From Acidobacteriota bacterium (GTDB lineage: Bacteria; Acidobacteriota; Terriglobia; Terriglobales; Acidobacteriaceae): a stretch of 64,000 nt of DNA. This document shows positions 8,477-17,307 of the stretch, piece by piece. The notes below the pieces were generated by a model that was not told the origin of the DNA, searched no databases, and saw nothing but the letters and a program-made list of their open reading frames with translations. Every line of letters begins with the position of its first letter. Position 1 is the first letter of the stretch. The stretch is taken from positions 124,001-188,000 of the forward strand of contig JAJYVF010000003.1 in NCBI GenBank assembly GCA_021792135.1, read 5' to 3'. Position numbers and translations under genes: made by a program.

Positions 8477-10804
8477 CTAGCTGCTCAGCGGCAGGTTGAC
8501 GAAGACCGCCGCAGAAAATCGCGAGTAGTTGGGCGGCGTCGATGCGTCGTACATGCGGATGTAGTACTGCTCCTGTGCGGCCTGGCGAGGAATGGTGAAG
8601 TTCGGCACCGGCGAGCGCGACACGAGATCCGGCCCGGGGCCGGGCGAGAACGCCCAGTCGCGGCGGCGCACTTCGAATCCGCCGCCGGTGGGAGGGGTCA
8701 GGCCGGCATCGATCTGGATGGCGCTGCCTGTTACGGAGGCGATGGCCAGCGTATTCAGATTCGCCAGCGGAGAACTGGTCTCCGGCTGCAGCGGCAGCCA
8801 GGCATCGGCGGGGATGCTCGACGAGGTGCTGATGGCAAGATCGTCGGCCCAGTCGTTGGCAAAGGCGAGGGTATACTTCGCGAGGCCGGGCGCGCTGCAG
8901 GGCAGGTCGATCTCCACCGTGCGGACGACGAGGCTCGCTGTGACGCCCGCTGAGGCGGATGCGATCGCGAGCATATCGCCGGGAAAGATGTCGCCTTGCT
9001 GCTCGGGATTCCACGCCGTGTATTTGCCGGTCCATGCGGCGGCGCGGCTGGTGGCGACAGCAAGGATCGCCGCAGCCGCGTTTTCGCAGTCGGCCGAACT
9101 GCGCGGCACGGGCCTGGTGACGGAACCAATCCAGCAGGCGGTGCCGGGCAGCTTGCCGCCATTGCTTTCGCTGGCAATGCTGGCGGCGCTGGCCAGGCGG
9201 GCGACGGAGCGGCGGCTGGTGCGATACGAAATGGCGATCTGCTCACCGGCCAGCGGCGTGCTGGCCGGGTAGAAACGCAGCTTGCCTGTGCGCTCGAGGG
9301 TGCAGTCCGCCCCCTGTGCTGTGGTGCCCAGGCGGCGAACAACGGGCGTTCCGTTGGGCGGCGTGCTCGTCACCCAGGCGGGTCCCTGCTGCTCGACGGT
9401 GACACTGCCGATGCTGCACTGCAGGTAGCTGGAGTTCAGAGGGGCGAAGGTGCAGAAAGGCGGCAGCAGAGACACGGCTCCGGAATAAAGGACGACGGGC
9501 GCGCCAGCGACTCCACCGGTGGTGTCCTGCACTTCGAGGACGGCAGATGCGGCGGAGTTGACATAGTCGGCTCCGAAGCGCTGGAATCCGCTTTCTGCGC
9601 CGGGGGCGTAGTATGCCTGGTGGATACGCTGCGTTTCGTTTGCACAGAAACGCAACCGCAGCGTATACAAATGCCCGGTAACGGCGGTGAAGGTGCTCCC
9701 GGCGATGGTTCCGTTCAGCAGCGGAGCGATCGTGGCGGAGCCGCCGGACTGGGCGATCTGAAAGCCCATAAGGCAGCTGGCGAGGTTGGGGCCGCCTCCT
9801 CCATAGAGACCGTTGACGATGCCGGAGGTCTGCTGGCCGAACTGCACGCCTCCGGCCTCGATCACCAGCGAGCCGCCCAGTTCGAGGTTCGAGATGGCAA
9901 ACACCATGGTTGCGCCCAGCGTTCCATTGCCACCCGCGCAGGTGAGCCCGGCGGAGGTCAGCGAGATGTTCTCAGCCGAGTCGTCGATCATCCAGATCTG
10001 CGGGTTGATGGCGGGGCCCTGAAAGAGGTCGATGAGGGGCTTCGCTCTCGATGCGGGCGGGACATAGGGTTCTCGCGTCAGATCGAAGAGGACCGTTGTG
10101 CCGTCGCCCTGGAAATATTCGGTAACGTAGGCGCAGGGCTCGGGCTCGCCGCAAACCGTAACATCGTTGGCGAGGGCTTTGACCATGGAAAGCTCGAGAT
10201 TGCTGCGGGAGAGCGTGCCCTGGCTTTCGCTGAGCGAATGCGTGACGGTACCCACGGGCACCATGGTGAGGGTGCCATTCATCAGGCGCCAGGCGTTGCG
10301 CGTGGCGTTGGCAAGGGCTCCGGCGTTTTCAGCCCAGGTGCGGCTGCTCTCCGGCTGGAATTCCGAGATGTTCTGGGTGGCCTGCGAGAGCGCCTGTGTG
10401 ATCCCGGCAATCTGCATGCGCGAGAGCAGCGACTGAAGCGCCTGTCCCGCAGCTGCGCCATAAGTTGCGCCGGTCTGCGGAATGCTCTGGCGGCTGAGCA
10501 GGATGTCATCGCTGGCCGCGGTCACGACGGCCTCATAAACAGCGCCCATGGTAGCCTGGCCAGCCAGTTCGAGCGTGGGCTCCGTGGCGATGTAACCGGT
10601 AAAGAGAATGTTGCCGCCGTCATCCGCCACCCCGATGCGGGCGTTGCGCGCAGGGGTGGCGAGGCCTTGTGACGGGAGTAATGTAACCGTGCAGGTTACT
10701 GGCTCGTTGAGACGGCGCACGATACGAAAGGGGCGGCCGGCGACGACCGAAGAGGTGTAGTCCGCCGGGCCGTTGCCGTCGAAATTATCAATCGTGATCT
10801 TCAA
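8477..10804 (-). CDS. phage tail tip or baseplate protein, large
   Basis: A 775-residue structural protein at the end of the tail gene order. Residues 1-220 look like a tail hub region (VVAGRPFRIVRRLNEP, then DDGGNILFTGYIATEP). The middle, roughly 245-420, has a beta-rich stretch like a LamG or jelly-roll fold inserted in the chain (SLVIEAGGVQFGQQ, GHLYTLRLRFC). The C-terminal third contains WTGKYTAWNPEQQGDIFPGDML, typical of tail hub proteins that return to a core fold, and ends with Fn3-like strands. The start is TTG at 10804 behind GGGAGG. No lysozyme motif is seen. It is directly downstream of the tail tube candidate, where a tape-measure gene would normally be expected first. Confidence 0.6.
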   Translation of the reverse strand: MKITIDNFDGNGPADYTSSVVAGRPFRIVRRLNEPVTCTVTLLPSQGLATPARNARIGVADDGGNILFTGYIATEPTLELAGQATMGAVYEAVVTAASDDILLSRQSIPQTGATYGAAAGQALQSLLSRMQIAGITQALSQATQNISEFQPESSRTWAENAGALANATRNAWRLMNGTLTMVPVGTVTHSLSESQGTLSRSNLELSMVKALANDVTVCGEPEPCAYVTEYFQGDGTTVLFDLTREPYVPPASRAKPLIDLFQGPAINPQIWMIDDSAENISLTSAGLTCAGGNGTLGATMVFAISNLELGGSLVIEAGGVQFGQQTSGIVNGLYGGGGPNLASCLMGFQIAQSGGSATIAPLLNGTIAGSTFTAVTGHLYTLRLRFCANETQRIHQAYYAPGAESGFQRFGADYVNSAASAVLEVQDTTGGVAGAPVVLYSGAVSLLPPFCTFAPLNSSYLQCSIGSVTVEQQGPAWVTSTPPNGTPVVRRLGTTAQGADCTLERTGKLRFYPASTPLAGEQIAISYRTSRRSVARLASAASIASESNGGKLPGTACWIGSVTRPVPRSSADCENAAAAILAVATSRAAAWTGKYTAWNPEQQGDIFPGDMLAIASASAGVTASLVVRTVEIDLPCSAPGLAKYTLAFANDWADDLAISTSSSIPADAWLPLQPETSSPLANLNTLAIASVTGSAIQIDAGLTPPTGGGFEVRRRDWAFSPGPGPDLVSRSPVPNFTIPRQAAQEQYYIRMYDASTPPNYSRFSAAVFVNLPLSS

Positions 10805-10817
10805 CCTGGCCTCCCGG

Positions 10818-11810
10818 CTAAATCAGCGTCATCGGGCTGGGCAGAAAGCTGCGAAAACAGACGACCTGCTCGCCGTCATTTGAATCTGTAACAGGCAGTG
10901 CGCGGAATGTGGCGCCGAGCGCGATCCGTTCGAGCGGGGCGGCGAGAGCCGCCGAGGCTTCCGATGCCCCGCCCAGGGCCTGCAGCCGCGGATAGTGGAA
11001 CAGGATCCGATCGCCCTGTTCACCGGGAATGACGAAGAGCGCGGACCACTCCTGAAAGAAGCTGCCGCCCTCGCGATCGACGAAGCCGGAGATGGGCTGC
11101 ACGCGCATTCCTGTTGCGGGAACTCCGGCAAGCAGCGGCTGCGCCAGCTCGAGACCCGGCGCCGAGCCTGAGGAAACGAGGGATGCCACACGCGCGACGT
11201 TGAACGAGACGCGGCGAATATAGTCGGGATCATTGTTGACCGCCGCCGGGCTGGAGACATAGGCCGCGCAGACGCCGCTGCCTGCGAAGCCGGTCTGGCC
11301 CGTGTAGTCCACATCGACTGTGACCAGGGACCCGGCCGAAAATCCGGCGGTATCGGAGGCCGCGAGGGCCAGGAAAGTTGCCGTCGATCCGGTGGCGAGG
11401 TTCACCGCCGGCACGCCCTTGCTGCCGGATCCGTTGGCCGTGCCCCCGGCCGTGGGCACAATCAGATTCATATGCTGCGAACCGGCGGCCAGCGCCATCG
11501 ACAGCTTGCTCCAGGTCCTGAAGCGAAACGACACGGTGGCGTCGACGGTTTCGCGCACCTGGTACTGGGTTGTGCCGGGGCTGCCGGTAACCAGATTGCC
11601 GAATTTGCTCGTGGATTTGCGGGCGAAGTTCTCGATCCAGCCGAGGTCGATCCAGGGCGAAGGCGGCGCGTCGAGCGAGAACTGTCCACTCACGGAGGGA
11701 TCGAAGACGGTGGGCAGCCGGTGAACGCGATCCACGGGCGCGAAGTAGGCACGCACACAGCGCCCGATGGGAGGCTGCGCGCCCAGTGTTGTGACGGCGG
11801 GTGTGCTCAT
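10818..11810 (-). CDS. phage tail tube-like structural protein
   Basis: A 330-residue Ser/Thr/Ala/Gly-rich protein with few charged clusters, beta-strand-like throughout, consistent with a tail tube or similar structural subunit. Visible segments include SPWIDLGWIENFARKSTSK near the N-terminus and, near 230-270, RVQPISGFVDREGG. The ATG at 11810 overlaps the upstream gene stop as ATGA. Position, after the connector and completion genes and before the large tail protein, is where siphovirus-like tail tube genes sit. I cannot tell tube from another tail subunit by sequence alone. Confidence 0.5.
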   Translation of the reverse strand: MSTPAVTTLGAQPPIGRCVRAYFAPVDRVHRLPTVFDPSVSGQFSLDAPPSPWIDLGWIENFARKSTSKFGNLVTGSPGTTQYQVRETVDATVSFRFRTWSKLSMALAAGSQHMNLIVPTAGGTANGSGSKGVPAVNLATGSTATFLALAASDTAGFSAGSLVTVDVDYTGQTGFAGSGVCAAYVSSPAAVNNDPDYIRRVSFNVARVASLVSSGSAPGLELAQPLLAGVPATGMRVQPISGFVDREGGSFFQEWSALFVIPGEQGDRILFHYPRLQALGGASEASAALAAPLERIALGATFRALPVTDSNDGEQVVCFRSFLPSPMTLI

Positions 11811-12295
11811 TGTTCTCCCTGCTCCTGGAACGCGAACACCATGACTTTGGCGATGCGGCTGAGGCGGTCGCGCAGCGTAACGGCTGGCCCGAACTCGGGC
11901 TCGGACCAGAAAACCATGGTCTGCATGGCTTCGGGCGGATTCCGGGCGTAGTTCATCTTTTGTGCCGAATACGGATACAGAAGCCTGAGCAGCTCGTAAT
12001 CCATCTGCTCCAGAGCGCGGCCGCGGTCAAGGCCCGCATTGGCCTGGGTTCCCACGGTGGAGTACTGAATCTCGCAGGTCATCTCTGCCAGAATCGCGGG
12101 CAGCTGCAGGTCGGCCTGAAGGCCTGTCCAGCTCAGCGTGAACGCATCGAGAATCGGCTGCGCCATCGGGGGCTCGGCGTCCGCCACCAGGATGCCGGGG
12201 CGCGCGACGGCGCGCAGCGTCATGGTGCGCGACGGATTCAGCGCCGCCAGGCGCGTGCGCAGCGTGATGTAAAACGTGTCTTTTGCATTCTGCAT
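11807..12295 (-). CDS. putative tail completion or terminator protein
   Basis: A 162-residue protein with no motif I recognise. It opens MQNAKDTFYITLRTRLAALNPSR, a pattern seen in small tail-terminator proteins whose N-terminal helix is followed by a mixed alpha/beta body. It lies between the connector genes and the tail tube candidate, which fits a completion role. It overlaps the next gene by 4 bases. Upstream there is a 156-base gap with no gene, holding one short AGCGGTCAGG-type repeat. The function is by gene order only. Confidence 0.45.
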   Translation of the reverse strand: MQNAKDTFYITLRTRLAALNPSRTMTLRAVARPGILVADAEPPMAQPILDAFTLSWTGLQADLQLPAILAEMTCEIQYSTVGTQANAGLDRGRALEQMDYELLRLLYPYSAQKMNYARNPPEAMQTMVFWSEPEFGPAVTLRDRLSRIAKVMVFAFQEQGEQ

Positions 12296-12325
12296 AGGTC
12301 ACCTTCAATCAGCAGGGCGCAGAGC

Positions 12326-12342
12326 ACAGAGCTCAGCGGTCA
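12326..12342. repeat. single copy of the AGCGGTCAG-type repeat
   Basis: A short CTCAGCGGTCAGG sequence in the gap between two phage tail genes. It shares its core with the larger copies near 13.6, 14.7 and 29.5 kb. A single copy this short could be chance. Confidence 0.3.
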
Positions 12343-12451
12343 GGTTCTGCTGCTTCTCCCTGGGGCTGCTCAGGCTTCGGCCAGGATTACCCTTCGGGAA
12401 GTTGTCTGCGATGCCGGGGGCTGCTCCGCCCTGGGCACCGGAGCGCGCCGG

Positions 12452-12892
12452 TCACATTGGCCATTCGCCGCTGGCTTCCCGTAACAGCAGGCGGTACAAA
12501 TAGGGCTCGCCCTGCGTTTCCGAAGCGGAGAATGCCTCGATCAGGAACAGCTTGCCCGCAATCACCACACCGGCAGCCCTCACGAAAAGGCACTCTGCGG
12601 AGCTGAGATTCTGCTGGGTTACCTGTACTCTGACCGCGTCCGCGGAGACGAACAGTTCGTATTGCGGCAGCTCGCTCTCCTGCATGGTCGCGCGCAATTT
12701 CCTGAAGACCGCCGGCGAGAGCGGAAGCGAAAGGAAGCCGGGCGCGTCGAGACCAACCTGGCCGGCATTGCTCGTGTCGCCCTGGAGCGGCGGCATCTGG
12801 AGGCACGCTGTGGTTCCGCCGTTTGCGCGGAGCAGAGCCGCGGCGACGCTCCGCGCAGCTCCGCAGGGAATCTGGGTGCTCAGGTCGGCCAT
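12452..12892 (-). CDS. phage structural protein, possible head-tail joining protein
   Basis: A 146-residue protein starting 2 bases after the connector gene stops. It contains GFLSLPLSPAVFRKLRATMQESELPQYELFVSADAVRVQV and then ECLFVRAAGVVIAGKLFLIEAF, an alternation of strands that suggests a small beta-barrel like head-tail stopper proteins. No catalytic residues are evident. The tight spacing with the connector gene supports cotranslation. It may instead be a minor decoration protein. Confidence 0.45.
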   Translation of the reverse strand: MADLSTQIPCGAARSVAAALLRANGGTTACLQMPPLQGDTSNAGQVGLDAPGFLSLPLSPAVFRKLRATMQESELPQYELFVSADAVRVQVTQQNLSSAECLFVRAAGVVIAGKLFLIEAFSASETQGEPYLYRLLLREASGEWPM

Positions 12893-12894
12893 GG

Positions 12895-13521
12895 TTATCC
12901 CATCCTCACGGAAACCCAGGGCCGGAGCATTGCCTGCACCGTCTCATCGAGGAGAGCGCCGGAGAAATACTGAAGCCACATGGTATCGAGTTTTGCTGTC
13001 TTCACATTCAGCCCTGGCGTGGCCTGGGCATTCTTCACGATCTGCGCGCACGCGCACTTCACGGCGCCGGGCATTGTGGCGAGGCCCGCGGTGTAGGCTA
13101 CCTGCACCTCGTTGTAGGGCAGTCCGAGGATGCTGAGGGGAAAGATCAGCTCGCCGGTATCGGCGACGAAATCGACCGTGGTCGGATCCACGGTGGTCCA
13201 CGCGCCCGGCAGCGAGAAGGCCCACAGCACTTCTTCCTGAACCGGATAGACGGTCTGGCCGCGCCGCGGCCTGGCATAGCGTGCCTGAATCGCGACGAGC
13301 GGCAAGGTCGCGGGGGCAACAGAGACCAGCGGCAGATGGCTCAGGCGCGCCGTCTGCGATCCCTCCACCAGGCGCAGCCGTTCCATGTACTGCGTGGGAT
13401 TCAGGCTGGCCCGGCGGCAGTGGCTGTCAATCAGCGACGAGGCCGCGGTGATCCAGTCGTCGGTGACGTCGGGAGCCAGGCCGTAGGTCTGGTACTCGGT
13501 TGGCTGCAGATAACAGGACAT
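12895..13521 (-). CDS. head-tail connector (gp6-like adaptor)
   Basis: A 208-residue protein placed directly after the major capsid gene. It has the adaptor layout: an N-terminal helical part (VTDDWITAASSLIDSHCRRASLNP), a beta-hairpin middle, and a C-terminal helical part (VKCACAQIVKNAQATPG, LDTMWLQYFSGALLDETVQAML). In HK97-like phages such adaptors dock on the portal and carry the tail. The ATG at 13521 follows AAGGAG at ideal spacing. The call rests on the helical pattern and gene order. Confidence 0.6.
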   Translation of the reverse strand: MSCYLQPTEYQTYGLAPDVTDDWITAASSLIDSHCRRASLNPTQYMERLRLVEGSQTARLSHLPLVSVAPATLPLVAIQARYARPRRGQTVYPVQEEVLWAFSLPGAWTTVDPTTVDFVADTGELIFPLSILGLPYNEVQVAYTAGLATMPGAVKCACAQIVKNAQATPGLNVKTAKLDTMWLQYFSGALLDETVQAMLRPWVSVRMG

Positions 13522-13549
13522 GGAACTCCTTTGCAGGGAACAGGCCAGG

Positions 13550-13620
13550 GGTGAAGCGGCCAGCCGCCAGCGATCAGACGGCCAGCCGCAACCGGTCAGC
13601 GGTGAAGCGGCCAGCGAGGC
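13550..13620. repeat. GAAGCGGCCAGC / CAGCGATCAG repeat cluster
   Basis: The gap between major capsid and connector genes carries two direct copies of GGTGAAGCGGCCAGC (13550-13564 and 13601-13615) with CAGCGATCAGA and GGTCAGCGG units between. A third GAAGCGGCCAGC lies on the other side of the capsid gene (14715). Confidence 0.6.
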
Positions 13621-13668
13621 AGCGAGGGGACGGCCCAGGTTCGAGCCGGTCCCTCCTGCGGTGCCGGA

Positions 13669-14637
13669 CTACCGATCGACCAGCACCTGGTAATGGGCGT
13701 AGTTCGCGCCCTTCACGACCGGCGCGCCGAACTTGACCACCACATGCTGGGAGGCCAGCGAACCGGGCACGCCAAGCTGGAAGACGCGCGGGTTGGGATC
13801 GCTCAGCCAGTGGTATTCGATCAGGTCTTCGGTGACGATGTAGGCGGGCAGGACCGCACTGCCCGATCCCGGAGTGCCGGTGTAGGCCAGCGACCAGTCC
13901 GGAATCAGCGGCAGCTCGCCGGCCTGGGTGGCCAGCATCTTCACGGTGAAGCCGGCGGCGATCTCCCTGGTATTCAGCACCACGTTGAACTCGGACTTCA
14001 TCTCGCGATCGATCAGGTCGAGCAGCACCGGATTGGCGTAGATGGCCGTCGGCCGCACGGCATAGCTGGTATTGGCGCACATCTGCGCGATGGTGGACTT
14101 CAGGCCGTCGGTGATCGAGGCTGTGGTGCCGATGGTCGTCGTGTTGCCCCCGGCGGCGATCTGTCCGGCCACGCCGAAGTATTGCATCGTGGCCGGCGCG
14201 CTCAGCGAGGTGTCGTTGCCGTTCCACAGCGCCACGTCGTGCGTCAGCATTACGCCTTCGATGGTGTCGACGAGATCCTTCGCCTGCAGATAGGCGAACT
14301 GCTTCTGCTGCGCGCCCAGCTCCATGTCGAAGAGGTTGTAGTTGAGCTGCGCCACAATGGCCTTCAGCGGCACGCTGCGTTCCACGCGGGTAGGCGTGAC
14401 CACAGGCGCGACGATGTTGCGCGGATCGACAAAGCCCGCGGTCGAGGGATTGGGAATCGCCGTCTGCTCGAAGTAGCGCGACGGATGCCCGGTGGCCGGG
14501 ACCTGCTTGATGCGCTGGCCGAAGATGTTCCGGCGGCGCACGATGTCGAGGATCTCGGTCTGGTACTGGGGAACTTCAATGGCTCCGGGACCGATGAAGT
14601 CCGCTGCGGCATGGATATCGAGGAAATTGGCTGTCAT
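13669..14637 (-). CDS. major capsid protein, HK97-like
   Basis: A 322-residue protein in the capsid position, after scaffold and before connector. It contains features of HK97-fold capsid proteins: an N-terminal segment with EILDIVRRRNIFGQRIKQVP, a long central helix region (FAYLQAKDLVDTIEGVMLTHD), a loop describing nucleotide-like ANPVLLDLIDREMKS, and a C-terminal QHVVVKFGAPVVKGANYAHYQVLVDR. No N-terminal delta domain is present, which agrees with a separate scaffold gene upstream. The ATG at 14637 follows AAGGAAG; a longer frame to 14697 lacks such a site. Confidence 0.75.
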   Translation of the reverse strand: MTANFLDIHAAADFIGPGAIEVPQYQTEILDIVRRRNIFGQRIKQVPATGHPSRYFEQTAIPNPSTAGFVDPRNIVAPVVTPTRVERSVPLKAIVAQLNYNLFDMELGAQQKQFAYLQAKDLVDTIEGVMLTHDVALWNGNDTSLSAPATMQYFGVAGQIAAGGNTTTIGTTASITDGLKSTIAQMCANTSYAVRPTAIYANPVLLDLIDREMKSEFNVVLNTREIAAGFTVKMLATQAGELPLIPDWSLAYTGTPGSGSAVLPAYIVTEDLIEYHWLSDPNPRVFQLGVPGSLASQHVVVKFGAPVVKGANYAHYQVLVDR

Positions 14638-14711
14638 GACTTCCTTTCGTGAAGAAGAGTTCGTGAGAAAACAAAACGCCGACGAGCGAGTGAGCAAGCT
14701 GGCGAGTTAGT

Positions 14712-14750
14712 GGCGAAGCGGCCAGCGGTCAGGCATCAGGCGGTCAGCAG
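14712..14750. repeat. GCGGCCAGCGGTCAGG repeat cluster
   Basis: In the 210-base gap between scaffold and capsid genes. GAAGCGGCCAGCGGTCAGG is followed by further CATCAGGCGGTCAGC units. It matches the cluster on the other side of the capsid gene, so the capsid gene is flanked by related repeats. Confidence 0.55.
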
Positions 14751-14846
14751 CCGGCCGGAACAGCGGTTACTCGCCCGGTGGCTTCATCCTGACCACTTTC
14801 CGCCGACCGGGTTATCCCTGACCGGCTTCATTCCTGGCGGCCAGCT

Positions 14847-15275
14847 TCAGCCCAGCACGCCCGCGCGCAGCAGTTGTGCCTTGACCACGATGCGCTGCTC
14901 GATGCTCAGCCCGTTCAGCGCCGCATCCACCGCGCCCGCCTCGAGGGAATCGAGCGAGGTGATTCCCTGCTTGGCGAGAAACTGCGCCGTGCCGGCGGAA
15001 ACTGTCCTGCGCAGCGAACCCGTCTGGGTCCCGGTCTGCGCCTGCAGCTCCGCAATCTGCTGCTCCGCGGCTTCAAGTTTCTTCTTGAGCTCGGTTTCGC
15101 GGCTGCTCTCCACAGCGGCCACGATCTTCCGCACCTCGCCGCTGCGCTCGCTCTCACGCTCTTCAAGCAGGGCTACGGTGCGCTCAAAGAGCGAGGCCGC
15201 GGCTTCGATGCGAGCCTCCATGCGCTCCATGCTTTCTCTCAGAGCGCCCACGTATTCGCCTGTCTGGTTTTCCAT
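14847..15275 (-). CDS. putative capsid scaffolding protein
   Basis: A 142-residue protein. About residues 8-100 are strongly helical and charged with coiled-coil spacing (ESMERMEARIEAAASLFERTVALLEERESERSG, then ETELKKKLEAAEQQIAELQAQ). A short globular C-terminus ends RIVVKAQLLRAGVLG. Coiled-coil proteins between protease and capsid genes are usually scaffolds. The ATG at 15275 follows AAGGA and the gene overlaps the end of the protease gene by 37 bases, which suggests coupled expression. The role is by shape and position. Confidence 0.6.
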   Translation of the reverse strand: MENQTGEYVGALRESMERMEARIEAAASLFERTVALLEERESERSGEVRKIVAAVESSRETELKKKLEAAEQQIAELQAQTGTQTGSLRRTVSAGTAQFLAKQGITSLDSLEAGAVDAALNGLSIEQRIVVKAQLLRAGVLG

Positions 15276-15898
15276 CTCAGTTCCTTTCTCCTGTCATTGG
15301 TTGGAACGGCGGCGCCGGCTCCATTCCGGCAATTTCTGTTTGCGTCCGCTTCTGTCCTGGCTCCGGCAACGACGCGTGGCGCCACCGACCGGCAGCGCTG
15401 CGGCACCAGCTCAAAGGACGTGTTGCGGTAGGCCGCCTTGTCGCGCAGCAGGATGGCTGCTCCGGTGAAGGTGGCCCGGGTCAGTGTCCAGATCTCCGCG
15501 CGCATATCCTCGACGTGGGCGTCGGCCAGCTCCCAGGACATTCCCATGGTGCCGGGCAGGCCTTGCCGCACCTGCCGCGCCACCTCGGGGAAGTCCTTCG
15601 CGTAGAGATAGCCGGCGACGCGCAGCCGCGTGCCCTCCACGTCGGCCTGGGTGATGACGCCGCACTTGCGCCGCGCATCGTGGCCGTCCCAGGCCGGCGC
15701 GTAATCCACCGCCATGCCCAGCAGCGAGGGCAGCGCCGCGAGCGCCGCTGCGCGCGTCAGGATCACCCGATGGCCGCGCGCTCCCGACGGCGGTTTGGTG
15801 CTGGGCTCGTCCACCAGCGTCAGCACGCCGGTGAAAGGCGCGCGGTTCGGATGTCCTGCCACCTCCGGCAACGTGACTGCCATGGCCTGCAGTTTCAT
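15239..15898 (-). CDS. putative prohead maturation protease
   Basis: A 219-residue protein between portal and scaffold. The N-terminal half reads as a protease-like domain: FTGVLTLVDEPSTKPPSGARGHRVILTRAAA, then DYAPAWDGHDARRKCGVIT. The segment TMGMSWELADAHVEDM resembles the active-site strand of phage head proteases in which a serine sits in a GMSWE or GLSFE context. The C-terminal 50 residues are basic and low in structure. It overlaps the portal gene by 4 bases (ATGA). Catalytic assignment is tentative. Confidence 0.5.
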   Translation of the reverse strand: MKLQAMAVTLPEVAGHPNRAPFTGVLTLVDEPSTKPPSGARGHRVILTRAAALAALPSLLGMAVDYAPAWDGHDARRKCGVITQADVEGTRLRVAGYLYAKDFPEVARQVRQGLPGTMGMSWELADAHVEDMRAEIWTLTRATFTGAAILLRDKAAYRNTSFELVPQRCRSVAPRVVAGARTEADANRNCRNGAGAAVPTNDRRKELRWKTRQANTWAL

Positions 15899-17214
15899 TC
15901 GCTCTCCCGTTCTTCCTGAGTCTCGTGATCTGTAACTGCTATTGTGGCGTGAACCTCCCTTTCAGTTATCAGCGGCGCCAGTCCGCGCATGGCCCGCACC
16001 TCGTTCACCGTCAGCACGCCGGCCGCCAGCAGCGCGGTCTGCATCTGCACTTCCTGCATCTCGTCGGTGGCGTCCAGATCGTTGAAGACGAACTCGAACT
16101 CCGGCCATCCCAGGCGCTTGGCGAAGAGGTCGCGCGTCAGGTGCTCGGCGATCAGCCGCGCCAGCGGCACGATGGCGCTGCGGAAGGCCTCGTCCAGCAG
16201 CTCCGCCGCGGTCGAGCGGTTCACGTCCTGCTCGAGGCCAAGCAGCACCGGCGGCAGCGAAAATGCGTTCGCCACCATGCGGATCAGGAACTCCTGCCAG
16301 GAGAGACGCAGGTCGGCGTCGGTGCCGGTGGCGAAGCGCAGGACTTCGGGTTTCTGCTCGGTGCTGAGCAGCGGAACTCGCCCCGTGCCCTCGATCTCGT
16401 CCTGCCACCAGCGGATCAGCCGCTCATGCTGGGCCGGGGTGGTTTCGTTCAGCCACAGCGCATACTGCACGACTGCATTGCTGGCCAGCTTGCCCGCGAA
16501 ACGATGCGCGCTCAGGAAGGCGTTGACCGTCTCGAAGGCGACCTCCAGCGGGCCCAGGCCGAAGGGCGTGTGGCTGCGCGGATTCATGCGCACGTAGATG
16601 AGTTGTTGATCCTGGAGCGGAATCAGGGAACCGGTTCCCGCCAGCCCTGTCGCCTGCGCAAAGCGCGCGGAATCCGGGCTACCGTCCCACTGCGGGTCGA
16701 TGCGGATCGTCGCGCCGTCCACCGGCCACAACTCGAAGGGCTTCCCTGGATTGCCGGTCAGCTCCATTTCGATGGCGCCGAAGCCCCCGACCAGCGCGTC
16801 CTCGATGGTCTGCTCCATCAGGGTGCGAAAGGAATCCGAGGCATTGGGGAATTCCAGGGTGTGGCGCAGGATTCGCGCGCGCTTGACCGCGAAAGCCACC
16901 TTCTCCGGATCGTGGTGGCGCTTCAGGCGCACCTGCCAGTCCATGGCCGCGACACGATCCTTGATGAGGTTGATCGCGCGCCGCACCACCGGCGTTTCTG
17001 CAAACTTGCGCAGATTGGCGGGCGTGGGTTTGGGCAGCGCCCTCGCCGGGAGCGCGCAGGGCGCGAGCACCGAGGGCAGCGCCAGGGTTCTGCGCTGTCC
17101 GGGCGGCGCCGGCTCCTCCCTGCGCGCGGCTCCGGGGTCCCCGGCGCGTCGACGCGCTGGGGTGGCGGCGCCCAGCAGCGCCAGAGCGTGCTTCCATGGT
17201 TTTCTGATGTTCAC
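15895..17214 (-). CDS. phage portal protein
   Basis: A 439-residue portal protein, the dodecameric channel through which terminase pumps DNA. Portal-like segments are KFAETPVVRRAINLIKDRVAAMDWQV near the N-terminus, EQTIEDALVGGFGAIEME, LIYVRMNPRSHTPFGLGPLEVAFETVN, and the C-terminal FSLPPVLLGLEQDVNRSTAAELLDEAFR followed by AAGVLTVNEVRAMRGLAPL, all typical of HK97-type portals. The start is GTG at 17214 behind AAGGAG. A longer frame to a TTG at 17256 would begin inside the terminator hairpin tail and is rejected. Confidence 0.8.
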   Translation of the reverse strand: MNIRKPWKHALALLGAATPARRRAGDPGAARREEPAPPGQRRTLALPSVLAPCALPARALPKPTPANLRKFAETPVVRRAINLIKDRVAAMDWQVRLKRHHDPEKVAFAVKRARILRHTLEFPNASDSFRTLMEQTIEDALVGGFGAIEMELTGNPGKPFELWPVDGATIRIDPQWDGSPDSARFAQATGLAGTGSLIPLQDQQLIYVRMNPRSHTPFGLGPLEVAFETVNAFLSAHRFAGKLASNAVVQYALWLNETTPAQHERLIRWWQDEIEGTGRVPLLSTEQKPEVLRFATGTDADLRLSWQEFLIRMVANAFSLPPVLLGLEQDVNRSTAAELLDEAFRSAIVPLARLIAEHLTRDLFAKRLGWPEFEFVFNDLDATDEMQEVQMQTALLAAGVLTVNEVRAMRGLAPLITEREVHATIAVTDHETQEERESE

Positions 17215-17248
17215 GTCGTCGTTGCTCCTTCCCTTCCGTTCCCGGTTG

Positions 17249-17279
17249 CAAAACAAAAGGCACGGCGTTTTGCCGTGCC
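17249..17279 (-). terminator. rho-independent terminator after the DUF3037 gene
   Basis: On the minus strand GGCACGGC and GCCGTGCC form an 8-bp perfect stem with a five-base loop, followed by TTTTGTTTTG. It separates the terminase/HipA/DUF3037 genes from the portal gene and downstream head genes. Confidence 0.8.
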
Positions 17280-17307
17280 TCCGCTCTCCAACTGCTGCCG
17301 GCTTCTG

